Shown here: in pieces, positions 13,561 to 26,885 of the stretch
How positions within the stretch are numbered: the stretch's first letter is position 1
Layout of the letters: every line of letters starts with the position of its first letter
Assembly (NCBI RefSeq): GCF_030867145.1
Contig: NC_134414.1
Location: 81,272,504 to 81,336,503 of the forward strand
Length of the DNA stretch: 64,000 nt
From: Opisthocomus hoazin
Taxonomy: Eukaryota; Chordata; Aves; Opisthocomiformes; Opisthocomidae
Reading direction: 5' to 3'
Program-made: the position numbers and the translations under genes
The notes under the pieces: generated by a model
Seen by the model: the letters and a program-made list of their open reading frames with translations, nothing else
Told to the model about the DNA's origin: nothing
Database searches by the model: none

Positions 13561-16500
13561 GTGTGAGTTTAACGCTCAAGTGCTAACCAACTGGCGCTGC
13601 AACAGTTTTGTGGATAAGAATCACATTAGCTGTGTAAAAGCTGCCAGCCCTCGCTGGCTAGATTTCTGTCCTTGAAGAGGGAGGCATTGCCTGGAGGGGG
13701 GTCTGTCCCATCTCTCTAAAATGGCTGTCCTGGAATAAAATTAAATCTCTTTCTAGAAGTGCCCATCTCTCCCTCCAGCTGACGAGATTAAGCCAGTCAC
13801 CTACATTTTAGACTAATTTACACGAGCTGAATCCCATCCTTTGTGACTTACGCCGGAAAGGCAAGTCTTAACTCGGGGGCAATTTAAGGAGTTAAGCTCA
13901 TTGCTGCCATTGCTGAGGATATATTCAGCATGCAGCTTCCCAAAACCGCCCTTGGTATACTCAGTATATGAAACTAAATTATTTTAGAGTGAAGCTTAGA
14001 TGAAACATGATAACGGATGAGTATAAAAGTGATTTTCACCTCCACCCCCCATTTCTCATAAAGACATATAACCATTTCTGTGGGTGTACAGGCTAGAACA
14101 AGTGAAAACGTGAGTCCAAGTTAGCACCAGCTGGTGCAACTGATGCTCTAGCAGTCTTAGGTGTTGTAAGCTATGCATACAGATCTTTCAAATTAAATTA
14201 GAATGAATGCTTAATTTCATTAGAGCACGGGACTAGAAAGTAACACTCTATTTTTATTCTTTAACACTTATACCTGGAGGTCCTACCGCCAATCTCATGC
14301 ATCTAGGAATCATAAATGTGAGAAATACCAAGAGATTGTTTAAAAATCAGATTATTTCTTAATTATTCACTTTATGGGTTGTCATTCACTGAGATTTATA
14401 TTTTCAAACTTTTTTTTGCAACAATGGGGTGAAAAACTTTCTCTTAAGAGCAAAAAATGGGGAAGAAAAATATTCAAATCATAATTAAAAGGAATCAATT
14501 AACACAATTAGAAAAGGATCTGAGGTGATCTGGAGTTGAACCTAAACTACTTCCATTTATCCTCAAAAAAATTCCCTCCAGGGAAAAGAGACAAGTCCAG
14601 CATCATCAGCCATTTTGAATATAAACAGGTGGAAGAACCCCAGGCAGCTACACTGACCAGGAGGGAGTCATGCTGCTGGTGCAGGATTTAAGTGAATCCT
14701 TCTCTGAAGGGTATTGTTGCAGCTGCAGCATGGAGATACAGGCTGCTAGTTAAATGTATCTGCATCAACAGCAAAAGCCAAAAGGAAGGCAAGCATTTAT
14801 TAAATGTAAAATGACATTTTCAGAAGTAGTTTGGAATGTCAAACTTGTGGAAACTAGGAGATAATAGCACGAAAATCACTCTCTATCGCACAAACATTGT
14901 GAGACAGTTTGCTCTTTAACTGCATAAGCATATTCCCCCTTTTCCCTTGTGCATCTGCCTCAGCCAGAGGACAGCTATTGCTAGGCTACCCCAGCTTTCC
15001 TTGCCTGTATGGATGTAGAGGACTACTAATGCCAATTACGTACGCTAGAAAACCAGGTTTTGTTGATACTGTTCTTCGAAGCAGGAGCTCGGTTTATGCA
15101 CTCCCAGCCCCATTTCTTTTGTATCTGCACTTTAGCCTAGCCGCAGCTCTGGCTCAGTGTTTATGGATAACCAGACTCAAACATTTGCAAGGGGATGAGC
15201 TTGAAGGACACCTGACCTCACCTGTGCCCCTTCCTTCTGAAACCCAGCGAAGGGAGGGACACTGGGGCAAAGTCTTGGAGACTCCGTTACGCCTGTGCGT
15301 GACCATGGGCTGGGGTATGGGTGCATCTGGCCTCGAGCGCAAGTCCAACTGTAGACAAAATGCAAAAAGCTTGTCCAGCAATTGCCATCGCGTGCATAGG
15401 ATTTGGGAGCTGCAGTGATGTGGAGCTACCCACCAGGTGGTGCCGTGCAAACACAAGAGTTACCATCACTGGTTTACAGCTGTACCTCCAGCAAGGATCT
15501 TGCGCTCCTCCAAACTCTGTAGAAACTCTTTTTTTGTTGTAGTAGAAATCCACCCTAGGAGACGATTCTTGCGATTGTGTTTCTACCCTGCTCTTTCGAG
15601 TTGTATTCTGTTTTTCAAGAAAAAATGTAAAGTAAACATGAAGAAAAGAACAAGAAAGAAATTAATGATATAACTCATACATTTTTTGACACTGTCTCCA
15701 CTGACTTTTCTTGCCCTCAGTGTTGAAGAGTCCTGAGATAAAAGTTTCAGTTGATGTCTCAGTGCTGAAAAGATTGTGCTTATCAGCAATGAACAGGAAA
15801 ACTGGTGTCACAATAATGAAAAAGTTTTGGGTTTTGTTCAGCAGATATCAAGACTGACAGCACACAGCTTGGGATGGAAATCTGCAGATCTCCTCTACTA
15901 GAGTGGGAGGTGAGCTCTGTCATCCAGTAATAGTGTCTCTTTCTTCCACTTGCCCTCACAATTACTTTTACTAGCGTGCCCTTTCCCCCACACATATCTT
16001 AACAATCTTTTTTCGATAGTAAGAAACTGAAAAGAAGGTTATCTTCATCCCTCGGTCTTCCACCTCCTTCCTCAACTCCCTATGAGGGACAGTTTACTCA
16101 TCTATACCAAGTGTTTGACTTCCTTTTGTCCCTTTTCCTTTTGACTCATTCCTGCCGAGATATCTACTGTGTCTGACTTCCCCTTCTGGACAGAGTTCAT
16201 CTGCAGGGCTGAGGAGCCGCAAGCAGCAGGAAAATCTAGCACTTTTGGAGGCAGGATACAAATAATGCACCATAGGCAGAAGGTGAGAAGGGATTCTCCA
16301 CACACCCGACTTTTGGAGGGCTCTTAGGGCTGTTCGGTGCTTTTATGCAAGTGAGAGCAAGAGAGCTGGGAAAAAATTGTTGAGTCCTGATAGCTTTGCC
16401 CAGATAGCCCTGAAGTGTAATTCAAAAAGCTTTAAAAAATTCTATGAAAAATCTTAACGCCCAAGATGCAATGGCCCACAATACAGTTATCAAAGCTCAG

Positions 16501-19500
16501 TACTGTCCAAGGAACAACTTCAAAACGAGCCAGTCCTGTTTGCAAATGCTACAAGGAGTTGGTCCTCATGCAAGGCATTGGGATAACGTGAACATAGCCA
16601 TTTCGAAGTAGGATCCTAAAATGTCCAGCTGAGGGGTGACACAGTTAGCAGATACTGGAAGCAAAACACCCTCAGGGCTCCTGGGACCCGATTCCAGGAC
16701 TGGGGCTCAGCACAGATGACTTGGCTTCACGTCAGAGGAGATCCTTGGATGAAGGTGCCTGAGACTTCAGGTCAGAGGGGCCAGAGCACTCATCTCAGCT
16801 AGGAGATCTGCCTTGGGTTGAGCGGGGTCATAGCAATACAGAGGCTGCTGAGTCAGCTTTGGATTCCCGAGGCTGAGGCAGTGGCACTCGCTGAAAACCC
16901 CTGTTGTTCATTTCCAGGGAACTGCTGCCGAGACAGGGCAGGAAGAAAATGTTGAATGCTATGGCTTTGATCTATGACTGAAATGGCAAGCTTCCGACCC
17001 CCAAACGGGGGATTGTAACTGAAAGCTCATTCCCACATTACTGTTCTGTGACAGTAATGAAGCACCTGAAGCACCTCTGAAGAAAGGGACTTTTTTGCTC
17101 TTACTACGTGTCATAAGTCTTTTCATCTTAGCGCCATGGCTTCATGCTGATTTTATGCTGAACTTTAACCTCATAAATACAACACAAGGCAAAAAGTAGC
17201 ATTTGTCTTTCCTTTTGCTAGGCATTCCTCACTAGTAAGGATCATGAGCATTTTTTCAGCAGATTTTGAAAAATGGACTTTGCATCTTCCACAAGGGAAG
17301 GCAGAAAAAAAGGGAACACTAAATTGCAAATTATTCATCGCTTTCCTTTTCCCTTCCTTGTGTTTCAGCAATGAGGTCTTTGAGCTCTACAGCTAGCTCA
17401 CGGCTTGTCTGTAAATTGCAGCCAGGACCTTTATTTACTATCAAGTCAGTTCAACATCCAACAGTTAAAAACTTCAAGCCATCCTCATCTCTGAGCAGCG
17501 TCACTGGCACAGAACCAGTTTCAAGCTGTTCCAAGAAAGGACATGTAACAATTTGACAAGCTCATCGTTCAATCAATTTATTTAAGGCAGGACTTATTTC
17601 CTACTGTGTACACAGAAAAGGTGCTTTCCACCGCACGTACACAGATGTGGCAATAGAAAGCCAAGTCTATTGGCTTTCATTATATGGCATGGCTGGATCA
17701 TGTTCTCAATCCATAAATGAAACTGCACTTACACTGTCAACAAAGCTCTATTTTCTCCCTGTAGGATCTCACCAGAAACCAGACACTGTTAATTGTTACT
17801 TTGTTGTGCCCAGCTGAAGCTAAACCCATCTTCTTGTGTGGAACTGCCAAAAGTAAAAGCAATTTAAAGGGAGTCAGCAAGACTATAAAGACCAGTTCCT
17901 TGACTCCATTAAGACTTTTATATTGAGATGGTTTTGGCAAGGCAACTGGTATTGCCCAGAAGATTTAGTTCCTACACTTGCCTGTGAATGGTGAGGCAGT
18001 GATAAATAAATTAAAAAAAGAAAAAAGCTCCTCTGATGACAAGTGGAAAAGCTCTACATTATTCAGCTTAGACCTTTTACCTGTGTGTAACCTGAGCTAC
18101 ATCACTGCCTGGAAAGACACTTTAATATCTAAAACAAGTGCTATGAATCTCATTTGCATGCTTATGTCAGTAATATCCTTAGCAATATTTTTAGTGCATT
18201 GAAGTATCAAGCAGTGCATTGAAACTTCATACTGAAATACAAATAAGCCCCGCTGTTATCAACTAACATTTCTGTTATGGTCTAACAACTGCCTGTAGAG
18301 AGAAGGATTTCAAAATTGTCTGCCTGTATCCCCTCCTGAGAGCAGTAAGACCACAGCACACTACAAAAAGTCATTATCTTTGTGGCTGTACGAAGTAAAT
18401 GCAAATAAGGGTGATATTCTCAATGTTCAAGGCTTTTACGTGCTCCAATCTATCCTACCTCATTACAGCTGTAGACTCCTCTCTCTTATGTACTGTGAAA
18501 GTCTTTTTTTAATGTTCTGTTCTGAAAATTTCAGCCACCGCCACAAGAGAACAAAGTGCTTCCTGAAAAAGACTTGTGCAGAAACCACCTTTCTTTCAAT
18601 AAGGAACAAAATGGCAAGCGGCAGAGCGAGCCTCCTTCCAGAGATGATCAGAAAGAGTTCTGAGGTTTCTGGGAATTTCGGGCGCTTTCAAGATTCGGAT
18701 TTGGTCTGAGTCAGAACAAAACTATATGCACAGACTTTTTTTGTTTTTCAGTTTCTCACAAACCAAAAATTCCAAGAAATGATGATGTTTCCTCAGATAA
18801 AACACACCGTGTGTGCTGCCCCTGTTCCAGGAGATTGATGTTTCTGAAATTTTCATGTTTATTTGGTGCAGCAAACCCTCAAGGATTTTACTGAGTTACT
18901 GAGTGTGCCCATTGCCTACTGCACAGACAAATACACTGCCAGACCCTAACAGCTTTTTCACACTGCTGGTCCCATGCTCCAGGACCCCGAGAGCTCCGGT
19001 TGGGACCCAGAAATTTTGTTGATCATGCAATGTGCTTCCAAGAAAACACTTTATGTAAAACAACAGCATTTCCCAGTGGTACTTGCAGGAAAAATTCAGA
19101 CCAGCTCTGCTGCTGAGCCCCTATGCTGCCAGGCCCCGAGTGCAGCCCCTGGCTCTGCTGTCTTTCCCCGCTCCTCAGGTCCAGGCTGCCCCGCTCAGCC
19201 CAGCCCTGCCGCAGCCCGGCTGGGCAGCCTGGGATCACAGCACCAGGAAAGAGCCGGGGCAGAAAGAGCTGCGAGTATCGCTGGGGCAGCTTTACGTCTC
19301 CCATCTTCTCAGGAACTGCATTTGTGAACAGATCCTCAGCCTTGGTCCTTGGCTGAGCTACAGCACAGCCTGCACCCACCCTCGTACCTGCCGACCACCA
19401 CTTACTGCTCCATCGCTGTGGCCTTGCCGGGCAGTTGCAGGGCCCTGGACTGGCCTTGGTCACCGCCCCTGTCCCATCCCTGCTGCCTCGCTGGGTGCTG

Positions 19501-19574
19501 CTGGATGGACCCTGGCCAGGGAGGTCGTGTATATATACATATATATATATATATGTACATATAGCTACTATGTT

Positions 19575-19608
<34 letters not shown>

Positions 19609-21160
19609 GCTACTATGTGTGTGCATGTGAAGATGGAAGCACTTGATAAAAAAAGCACAACTGCACAGAAAAGGAAGTATTTTGGACACTTCTCATTAGG
19701 AGTTATCCTTTCAGTAGGGAGGTACAGGTATCAGGCTATGATGTTGAAATCCCCAGCTACAGCATCATATCAAACAGAAGCGGAGAGGAAAAGCTATAAG
19801 ACTTCAGGCTCTGCTTGAATCCTTTAATGGGACTTTCTACAGAGGATGTCAATTCCCTTAAACAACATGTCATCCTTCTCAAAAAAAGTCATATAGAAAC
19901 TGGTGAAAACCACTCCACTTTTCCAGTGGCTTCCTGGGGTTTATCCTAAGATGTCAAGTAAATGCCCTGTGAGGAAAACAGTGGAGGGAAGACAGAAACT
20001 AGACTTTTTCACACTCACTGTTGCACAGGAAGAAAACACGCAAAAAAACCACTTCTGTAATAGCCTTTCTCTGTGGAAAGAACCTTTTGCCTAATTATAT
20101 TTCGTTGGCTTTACGTGAAATACTTGAAAAGCTCTGTATATTGTCAACCTGAGTATTCATAAGCTCCAAATGCAGTGAGTATTAATTCAGTAACATCTTC
20201 ACCAGCTCTGCACAAATGTGCAGACACCTCTTCACAGCATCTAAAGCCACAGATGTCTGTCCAGGACAGTGAAAGCTTTCTGCAGAAAACTCCATTTTCT
20301 CCCAATGTCTACTAGCTGGCCACAGTGCATCAACACCAGCCCAGGTCACCTTCCTCTGCTCCGATGTCCCTCCAGCGTCCACATCTCACCCACCTTCCCT
20401 CACTCTCACCACCATGGTTTCACTTCCCCTCTCAGCAGCTCGCTGAACGCATGTGCACGCAGATGGACAAGAACAGTCCCTCTCCCTGCAGCAAACCCCT
20501 GAAACACAAGGGAAATTACCTGAGCAGCCATCTGACTTTTGGTGTTTGTTGTTATGCTGTCCCCATCCTACGCACTTGTGCTGCTGTGGGCACCTCGCTC
20601 ACGTGTCACACCAGCAGGCCTTTGGATAGGGATGCGGAGTCAAATGTTTCTTTATGAAGTCTGAATTACTTCGGAAGGCAAAGCCTGACTTGGCTCTTAA
20701 ATTACGTATTAACTTGGCATCATAAAACACAAGCGAAATTACACAACTGAGCAAGAGCTAAATATATATGTAGCTAAATCAATTATCTAGATCAGCAGAT
20801 ATAACATTGAAACCATGTTTTCAGAAAAAAAGCTGTTGGCTTAAATATGCAAGGTTTTCACACCTTACTTAACCATAATCAGGCCTGAATCCCATACAGA
20901 CATTTTCAATAAAATGTGGCTTGCTATAGTACCCAGTTCAACACAGTTTGACATAAATATAAAATTAATATAGCAAAATAAAAGCACATCAGTTATAACC
21001 CATAAGACTTTGGTGAATTTATAAATTAAATACTTGTCTGGGGGCTTTTACTCTTCTGGGATTTGTCTCACTGACAGACAAAGTAAAGGTAGATCAAAAC
21101 CTGGATTTAGCCTTGTGTAACTCAAAATACAACGTAAGAAATAGCAATCACAGTTTCACA
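13561..21160. other. Non-coding stretch, no gene recognised
   Basis: AT-rich intergenic or intronic sequence with no coding exon I can support. The only structured element is the duplicated (TA)n tract at about 19.53-19.62 kb, listed separately. A GC-rich patch at about 19.1-19.5 kb has open frames in several phases and no recognisable domain. Confidence 0.5.
19530..19621. repeat. Duplicated (TA)n minisatellite unit
   Basis: Two adjacent units each contain a long TA run followed by (A/G)TAGCTACTATGT. The first unit spans about 19,530-19,576 and the second about 19,577-19,621. The shared non-TA core shows a duplication of about 45 bp rather than one uninterrupted microsatellite. The TA runs are likely to be length-polymorphic. 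Confidence 0.8.
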
Positions 21161-21164
21161 AAAC

Positions 21165-21480
21165 AAGTAGGGCTGGATGGGGTCTTACTTATTTCCCTAT
21201 GGCAGAATCAGTTAAATTTCTGACATAAAATGTTCATCTAACGTCTTCTTAGAAAGAATGAATGGAGTATGATTTCCTCAGGCAATTTGTTCAAGTGCCA
21301 CCTTTAAAGTAGAAAAAAGAAATAATCTTCCAGCTGTGACTCTTCTTTACTCAGTCTGGAGCCTGGGACTCCTGTCTAACCCACCCTGAACCAGAGAATG
21401 AGCTCCTTCCTACCTAAGCCCTCCGAACACTCTTCTTCTCCAGGCTAGACAAACTCAATCTCTTCAGACTACAAGGACTG
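21165..21480 (-). mobile_element. Ancient CR1-like LINE relic
   Basis: Blocks in collinear order resemble the reverse complement of the CR1 3' region: GGGCTGGATGGGGTC near 21,170, a 'CAGGCAATTTGTTCAAGTGC' block near 21,281, and 'CTTCTTCTCCAGGCTAGACA' near 21,432, which is the counterpart of the 'feature GLFSLEKRR' end of the CR1 reverse-transcriptase frame. Divergence is high, so this insertion is much older than the CR1 copies at 31 and 35 kb. The family is probable from the block order; the exact ends are uncertain. Confidence 0.55.
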
Positions 21481-22225
21481 AACAAATACTACCACACATC
21501 AAAAACTCCCACCAGTGAAACAAACTGCGAAAATAGTTACTTCTGCTCTTAATGACTTTATAAATTATTAAAAAATAAATAATTTTCTTACCTGATTTTT
21601 TAACACACATTGAATTTCTTCAGTCTTATCTCACTGAATGCATTTCTGCTGTAGGATGCCAATAAAAACATGTGTTATACTGTAACACCTACTTCCTCTT
21701 TTCATTTCTTTCAATCACTGACAAAGCTATTTTAGAATGTTTGCTAAAAGGATACGTATTTTTTCCTCAGTTCAAAAATCTATTCTTGGAAGTTGCACCC
21801 GTTACTCATGGAGCACTCTACGTCTGTTTCTCTCACCTTGCATCACAAATGCTGTAGTCACCACCAGAGGTATTTTTCCAGAATGAACATACAGTTTTGC
21901 AATGCTGACATTCCAATGTATACCTAACTTCTTTTTAAAGCAAGGAAAGCTGCAAAGAATTTATTAAAGTATGAGTTCATTCCAAGTAGAAGATGAACAG
22001 AAGCATGAGGGAACCAATATGTTTGTCTCCGTGTTACCAGCCTGATCTGTCTCTGTCATTCACCCATAAGATTAGTTTTCCACAAAGGAAAAAAAAGTAA
22101 CCTATTTCAATGGTGCTACTTCTGTGAGATTAGCCACATGAGGATGTCCTAAACTGTACCAAGACTATGTTTTGTAGCTCGTCAGACAGACGTCCAGTGC
22201 AAGCTGGCTCCAATAGGTCACAGAG

Positions 22226-22529
22226 CAGTCGTCTCCAAACCTCTTTGATCATGCACCCTTAATTCTAAAACATATTTGAGCACCCCCCCAGCATATGTAT
22301 GTTTATTTATAAGTTATATACATGTACTACAGTATTAATATTAACTACATTATAAAACCTACAAAAAATGGAAGTGAAAAAGAATGAGAAAAAGATGAAA
22401 TAAAAATTACTTTTAAAACTTCCATTTTTATTTTATTTATTACTGGTACAAAAATATTTTCTTCCTGCACCTCAGTGGATTGTCTTGCACACTCCTTGGG
22501 GTGTGTGTACCCTTCTCTGGAGACAACTG
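22226..22529. mobile_element. Possible hAT-type non-autonomous element (terminal inverted repeats)
   Basis: The left end CAGTCGTCTCCAAACC and the right end, read on the other strand, CAGTTGTCTCCAGAG match at 11 of the first 12 bases. A CACCC block lies further inside each end. The termini have the CAGNGGTCTCCAA look of hAT/Charlie elements. The interior (about 300 bp) is AT-rich with no transposase. The flanking octamers (TCACAGAG and ACATAGGT) match at only four positions, so a target-site duplication is not demonstrated. Confidence 0.35.
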
Positions 22530-23975
22530 ACATAGGTATCACATTAAGTAATGTCAACAGTGGCTACAAGTTCCTTAGCAGACCTTTGTTGTCGCTGTAA
22601 AATCCATTTCTATGCTAAGCCTTCTTCCTAAAAGACAGCTTTTGCATTTCTTTTCCTCTTTTGTTAAACCAGAGAACTTGTCTGCATTAGCAGTAGTGCC
22701 CTATGCTAATCACATCGGGTAAGAATCACTCCTGACTGGTGCAGACATTGGACATCCTGACTGGGAACAGGATGTCCTCTTCAAGTTCTAGCCAGGATGC
22801 TGTAAGAAATTATTATTTCTGCTGTTCATTTGCTCCTCAGCAGATCAATTGTTTAACACAAGCTTCTCTAAAAGAACTTCATATATTAAGCAGCAGAAGA
22901 TAGCAGCAAAACAAATTGGGGTAGTAATACACATAGCAGCTTTCACAGCATCAGTAAAAATGAAAAAGATTACATATATCCAGCTTGGCTCTGTTCATGC
23001 TAATAGGAAATACAACAACCTGAAAGCATCAGAGGTGAGAAGATTCAGAAGTGAGAAGTTAGGTGGGGTTTTCCAAGAAGTACAAGTCAGAAAGTGTGAT
23101 GATTAAAACCAGCAGTTATTCAGAGTTCTTTATATAGAATAGAAAACTCCATGTTAGTTGTAGGTATATTACTCCTGATAACAATTAGGAATACGTGGTA
23201 AAAATAGCTGTAATAATAATAATAACTTGCTCTAATTAATACAATTCTGATTTAGTAAAAAAGGTGAGGAGAGGCTTGGAGATATGTCCCTCTCTCTTGC
23301 ATTGGGCCAGTGTCTATGCTACAGTGCCCATGTCTAGCACTCCTCAAGAACCTCCTTGAAGTTCAGTCTCTTAGTTGAAGTTACATTTCATTTTTCTTCT
23401 TATTAATCTGTTCTCCTGTTTGTGATCTTCAAGATGAAACTTCAGTTTTGAATATTAATATTTGTTTTCTTGCTTGGTCATTATCTATAGAAGATAAATT
23501 TTATACTGTGAATTCTCTGTGCATTGCCTGTATTTAATTACTCTTCTCTGTCTTGTTTTATCATGTCAGACACAGCTCTTTTCACTTCTTGCTGTGAAAG
23601 CCTGGTTACTCTGGGTCACACTGCTTGAACTCTTGTGTCTTTTAGATTATAAATGGAGGTCAACAAAGAGCGAAACACATCCCATATACAGAAGTCTTCC
23701 TAAAAGACACTGATCTATACAAGCAATTTTCTTTGCTTTGGCACAACGTTAAAATTTGTAGCCAGTTTCCTGCACAGGGAAGTGGTGAGAGGGAGATGGA
23801 GAAAGAACCAGGTAAGTTTTGTCTTTCTGCTGTTTCTCAGATCCGCTTCAAACCAGTGTGCAAATTTAATTAAAGTGATTCTGAATCTGGCAGCAGTGTA
23901 GAACCGAAGGTCACGTACAGAAGCATTGACCTCAATTACTCCATGTCTAGTTTAGTGCACTTCTTGTGTCAAGAC
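22530..23975. other. Non-coding stretch, no gene recognised
   Basis: AT-rich sequence with a short (TAA)n run near 23,211-23,226. A strong plus-strand splice-donor match, CAG|GTAAGT, lies at 23,811-23,817, but the frame before it has no recognisable domain, so I do not call an exon. Confidence 0.45.
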
Positions 23976-23979
23976 TTAC

Positions 23980-24263
23980 CAATGACCTCTTGCAGCATTG
24001 GCATTAAATGTGGCATTTGCCCCCCAGCTCCTGCATAGTCAAATAAGTTGGGCTGGGCATCAGGGCACCAGAGGTGTGAACGAACATTGATTTTTCCTAC
24101 CTCTCCGATGTGGTAACTCATCTCCAGCAGAGGAGACAAACAGATGGGTGCAGCTGATAACATCTGAAACTGAGGCAGCAACTTCTGAACGACTCTGTCA
24201 GGGGAATTAGTTGCCATCTGCACACTGCCAGCGGGGGAAGGAGAAGGCATGGGACAAGAATTC
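23980..24263 (-). CDS. Possible internal exon of an unidentified gene (minus strand)
   Basis: On the minus strand a frame of 94 codons is open across the whole interval. It is preceded by an acceptor-like TTTGGTAACAG at 24,264-24,274 and followed by a strong donor, CATTG|GTAAGTC (intron starts 23,979). Splice phases would be 2 in and 1 out. The peptide (for example SYHIGEVGKINVRSHLW near its middle) matches no family I recognise, and I found no partner exons. It may be a chance combination of an open frame and splice-like sites, or an exon of a non-coding transcript. Confidence 0.2.
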
Positions 24264-26885
24264 CTGTTACCAAAGATAAAATCAATTGGGTCAGCTAGGC
24301 TGGAGCTGGCATTTGCCTTCTGCGTGGGAGGGCGCTCACAGGAGCTGCTTCACTGACAGATCAGTGGACATGGTTGTCTTTGACCAGCGTCACTGAATCC
24401 AGCAGAGGATGCCTGAATTTGGTCTAAAATTAAATACCTGAATAAGAGACGATGCCGATGTGAAAATAATTGGAAAACACCGTGTATGCAAATGAAAATT
24501 TCCCTAACTATTTCTTACAAGCAGCGTCACATGGATTTCAACCTCAGCATCACACAGGCTGTAGAGTATCACCCACTGATTCACGCCTTGAGGTCAGTAA
24601 CTGCTGGCTTAGCAACAGGCATTCACAACAAATTTTTCCTAGTGGCCAATTTAGATGCTAAATCCAATTTCCTTTATCTTTTAAACTCATCAGTTTGAAC
24701 ACCAGTAAACACTATAACATTTCTGGTGCCCAAAGCCTGGACAGAAAGGTAGAGCTTGCTAGAAACTAAACACCTCATGTTCATAACAGTGAACAATTTC
24801 TTCTGAAGAAGAAACCTTTGTGAAGGTCCTGTGACCCAGCTCTGTAGGGAAGGATGATAAAAGTATAGATAATCACTTATGCAGAATATAAATTCTTCAA
24901 GTGTTCTTACAATACCGCAATCCACTACAAACAATGAGCCATATATACATAAAATATTTAAACACATAATCCGAAGGAAAGAAACACGAAAAAAATCCAG
25001 CCCTTACCTCAATAAGCGAAGGCTTTCTGAAAGAGGTAACAAGTGCTCCAGAATCCTAGCAAGCTTGTGAAGCCAGAGAAATATCACTGAAATCTAGCGG
25101 AGATACCAGTTTATTATAACACCTATGTTTACCAGCAAAGGGTAGAATGGGCAATTGAAGTTACAGCCAAGAAGTTTTCAGGCTTTGCAGCTTTGCCCAG
25201 ACAAACTTATGTCCTACAAAGTCTTCTAAACAAAACAATCTGGCTGTTATCGTGACTTCCCCTTTTTATAGGTCAAAGGATCTTGCAATCATGACATTTT
25301 CCCTTTCTAAATCATGTCCTATGACTCATAATTAGGTCCCGTTGCACTAACTTAAATAACTTTTCTCGTCCTTTGGTGGCAAGCTTGCTTGATGTGGTTA
25401 TTTTATACCAAATTAGAAGAGAGAAAACAACTAGACTGTAGCGTATGTAGATGAAAATACACTGTTAAGTTACATTAAATTTTTTCTTTTATTAATAAAA
25501 TTACTTTATAAGAATCCTTTTATTCTCTCCCCACTTGCAGAAAACTGTCACTTTATCCTTCAAATAGGACTGTCGTCATATCAGAGGTTATTACTGCCCA
25601 AAGATATGAAACATAAGGCAACCTATAACTTCCTTCTCCTTCTGGCTCCTCTTTCCATCATGCCTATAATTTTATTGCAAAAAGAATAAGAAAGTACAAG
25701 TTAAATAGAAAACCACTGAAAAAAGTTTTATTCCATTCAGTCATTGCAGAATCACCAATCAGGAAAAATAGCTCACCTGCAGTGATGTTGTGAGTCTTGC
25801 AGCCAGAATACGGGAAACTCACAGGATTTATGTATCTAGACATTGGCAGAATAAGTAAATCCTACACAGAGAAATCCCACACCACAGATTTTCCTGTGGT
25901 GCAGGTCAAGACAAACTACACTACACCTGAAGTTGATGTCACTAGAACAGAGTTATTCGCGTTATTTCTCCTTGCTTTTACATTTTCTGCCACTTCCTGA
26001 TAACACATAATTTCTAAGTCAGATTAGTTTTTACAGAACTCCTATCTTTCTTTATAGTTCTGTCCCATGGTAAAGATGGCTAGCAATTAATGATTTATAG
26101 GCTTCAGTATATTACTGACTGCTGCAGGAATTGTTGCTTGGACATGCAACGGCTGATTTCTCATGTTCTATTATACAAATCTTGCAGAAATGCCTTCATT
26201 TATTTGTTAGATACCCATTTTACTTTTCATTCTGATTATGCATTTCAAAGTAAGCTGCAAAATGAAAATACATGCCTCTGCCTAGCATCTTTCAGGTCTA
26301 CTCTCATTGATAAAGTCAGTAAGAAACAGTCCTCACACAGGCAACTATTTTACCCAAAGCCACATGAGAATCAGTTGCAAAACAAGGAACAGAATCAAAG
26401 CTGCTGCTTTAACCATAGAAATGAGCAATTTTGGAAAATCCAGACTACAGTTTCTTTGTTCTTTGGACTTGTAACAGAAAGCCGTAAGCGAAACTGAAGA
26501 GACTTGAATCAGCAACAGTAGTGCAAAAAGAAATTGAAAGGAAGAGCCTTTAAAACATCTCAGCAAAGAAACAGCTCATACTATGGGTACCAAGGACCAC
26601 TGCACTTATATGCAATATATCCTACAATATGCTTTTTAAACACATAAGTGATGGCATTTACACTAGATATCAAATACAAGCTATTTTCTTCCATAGTCTT
26701 CATTGAACGATGGCCACAGAAAGAAGGAAAGAAATTCGAAAACATAGAAAGGAAATGGAAGATAAGCTTTTCTTCTCACAGAAAATGACATTGCCTGACG
26801 TAGAAGGAGCACTACTACTGTTAAAAATCAAATCAAATACAAAAAACCAAAACCAAACACCAGATTATAACTAACTGTACTTTAG
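24264..26885. other. Non-coding stretch, no gene recognised
   Basis: AT-rich sequence. Open frames are short and carry no recognisable domain. I see no repeat family I can name. Confidence 0.45.
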
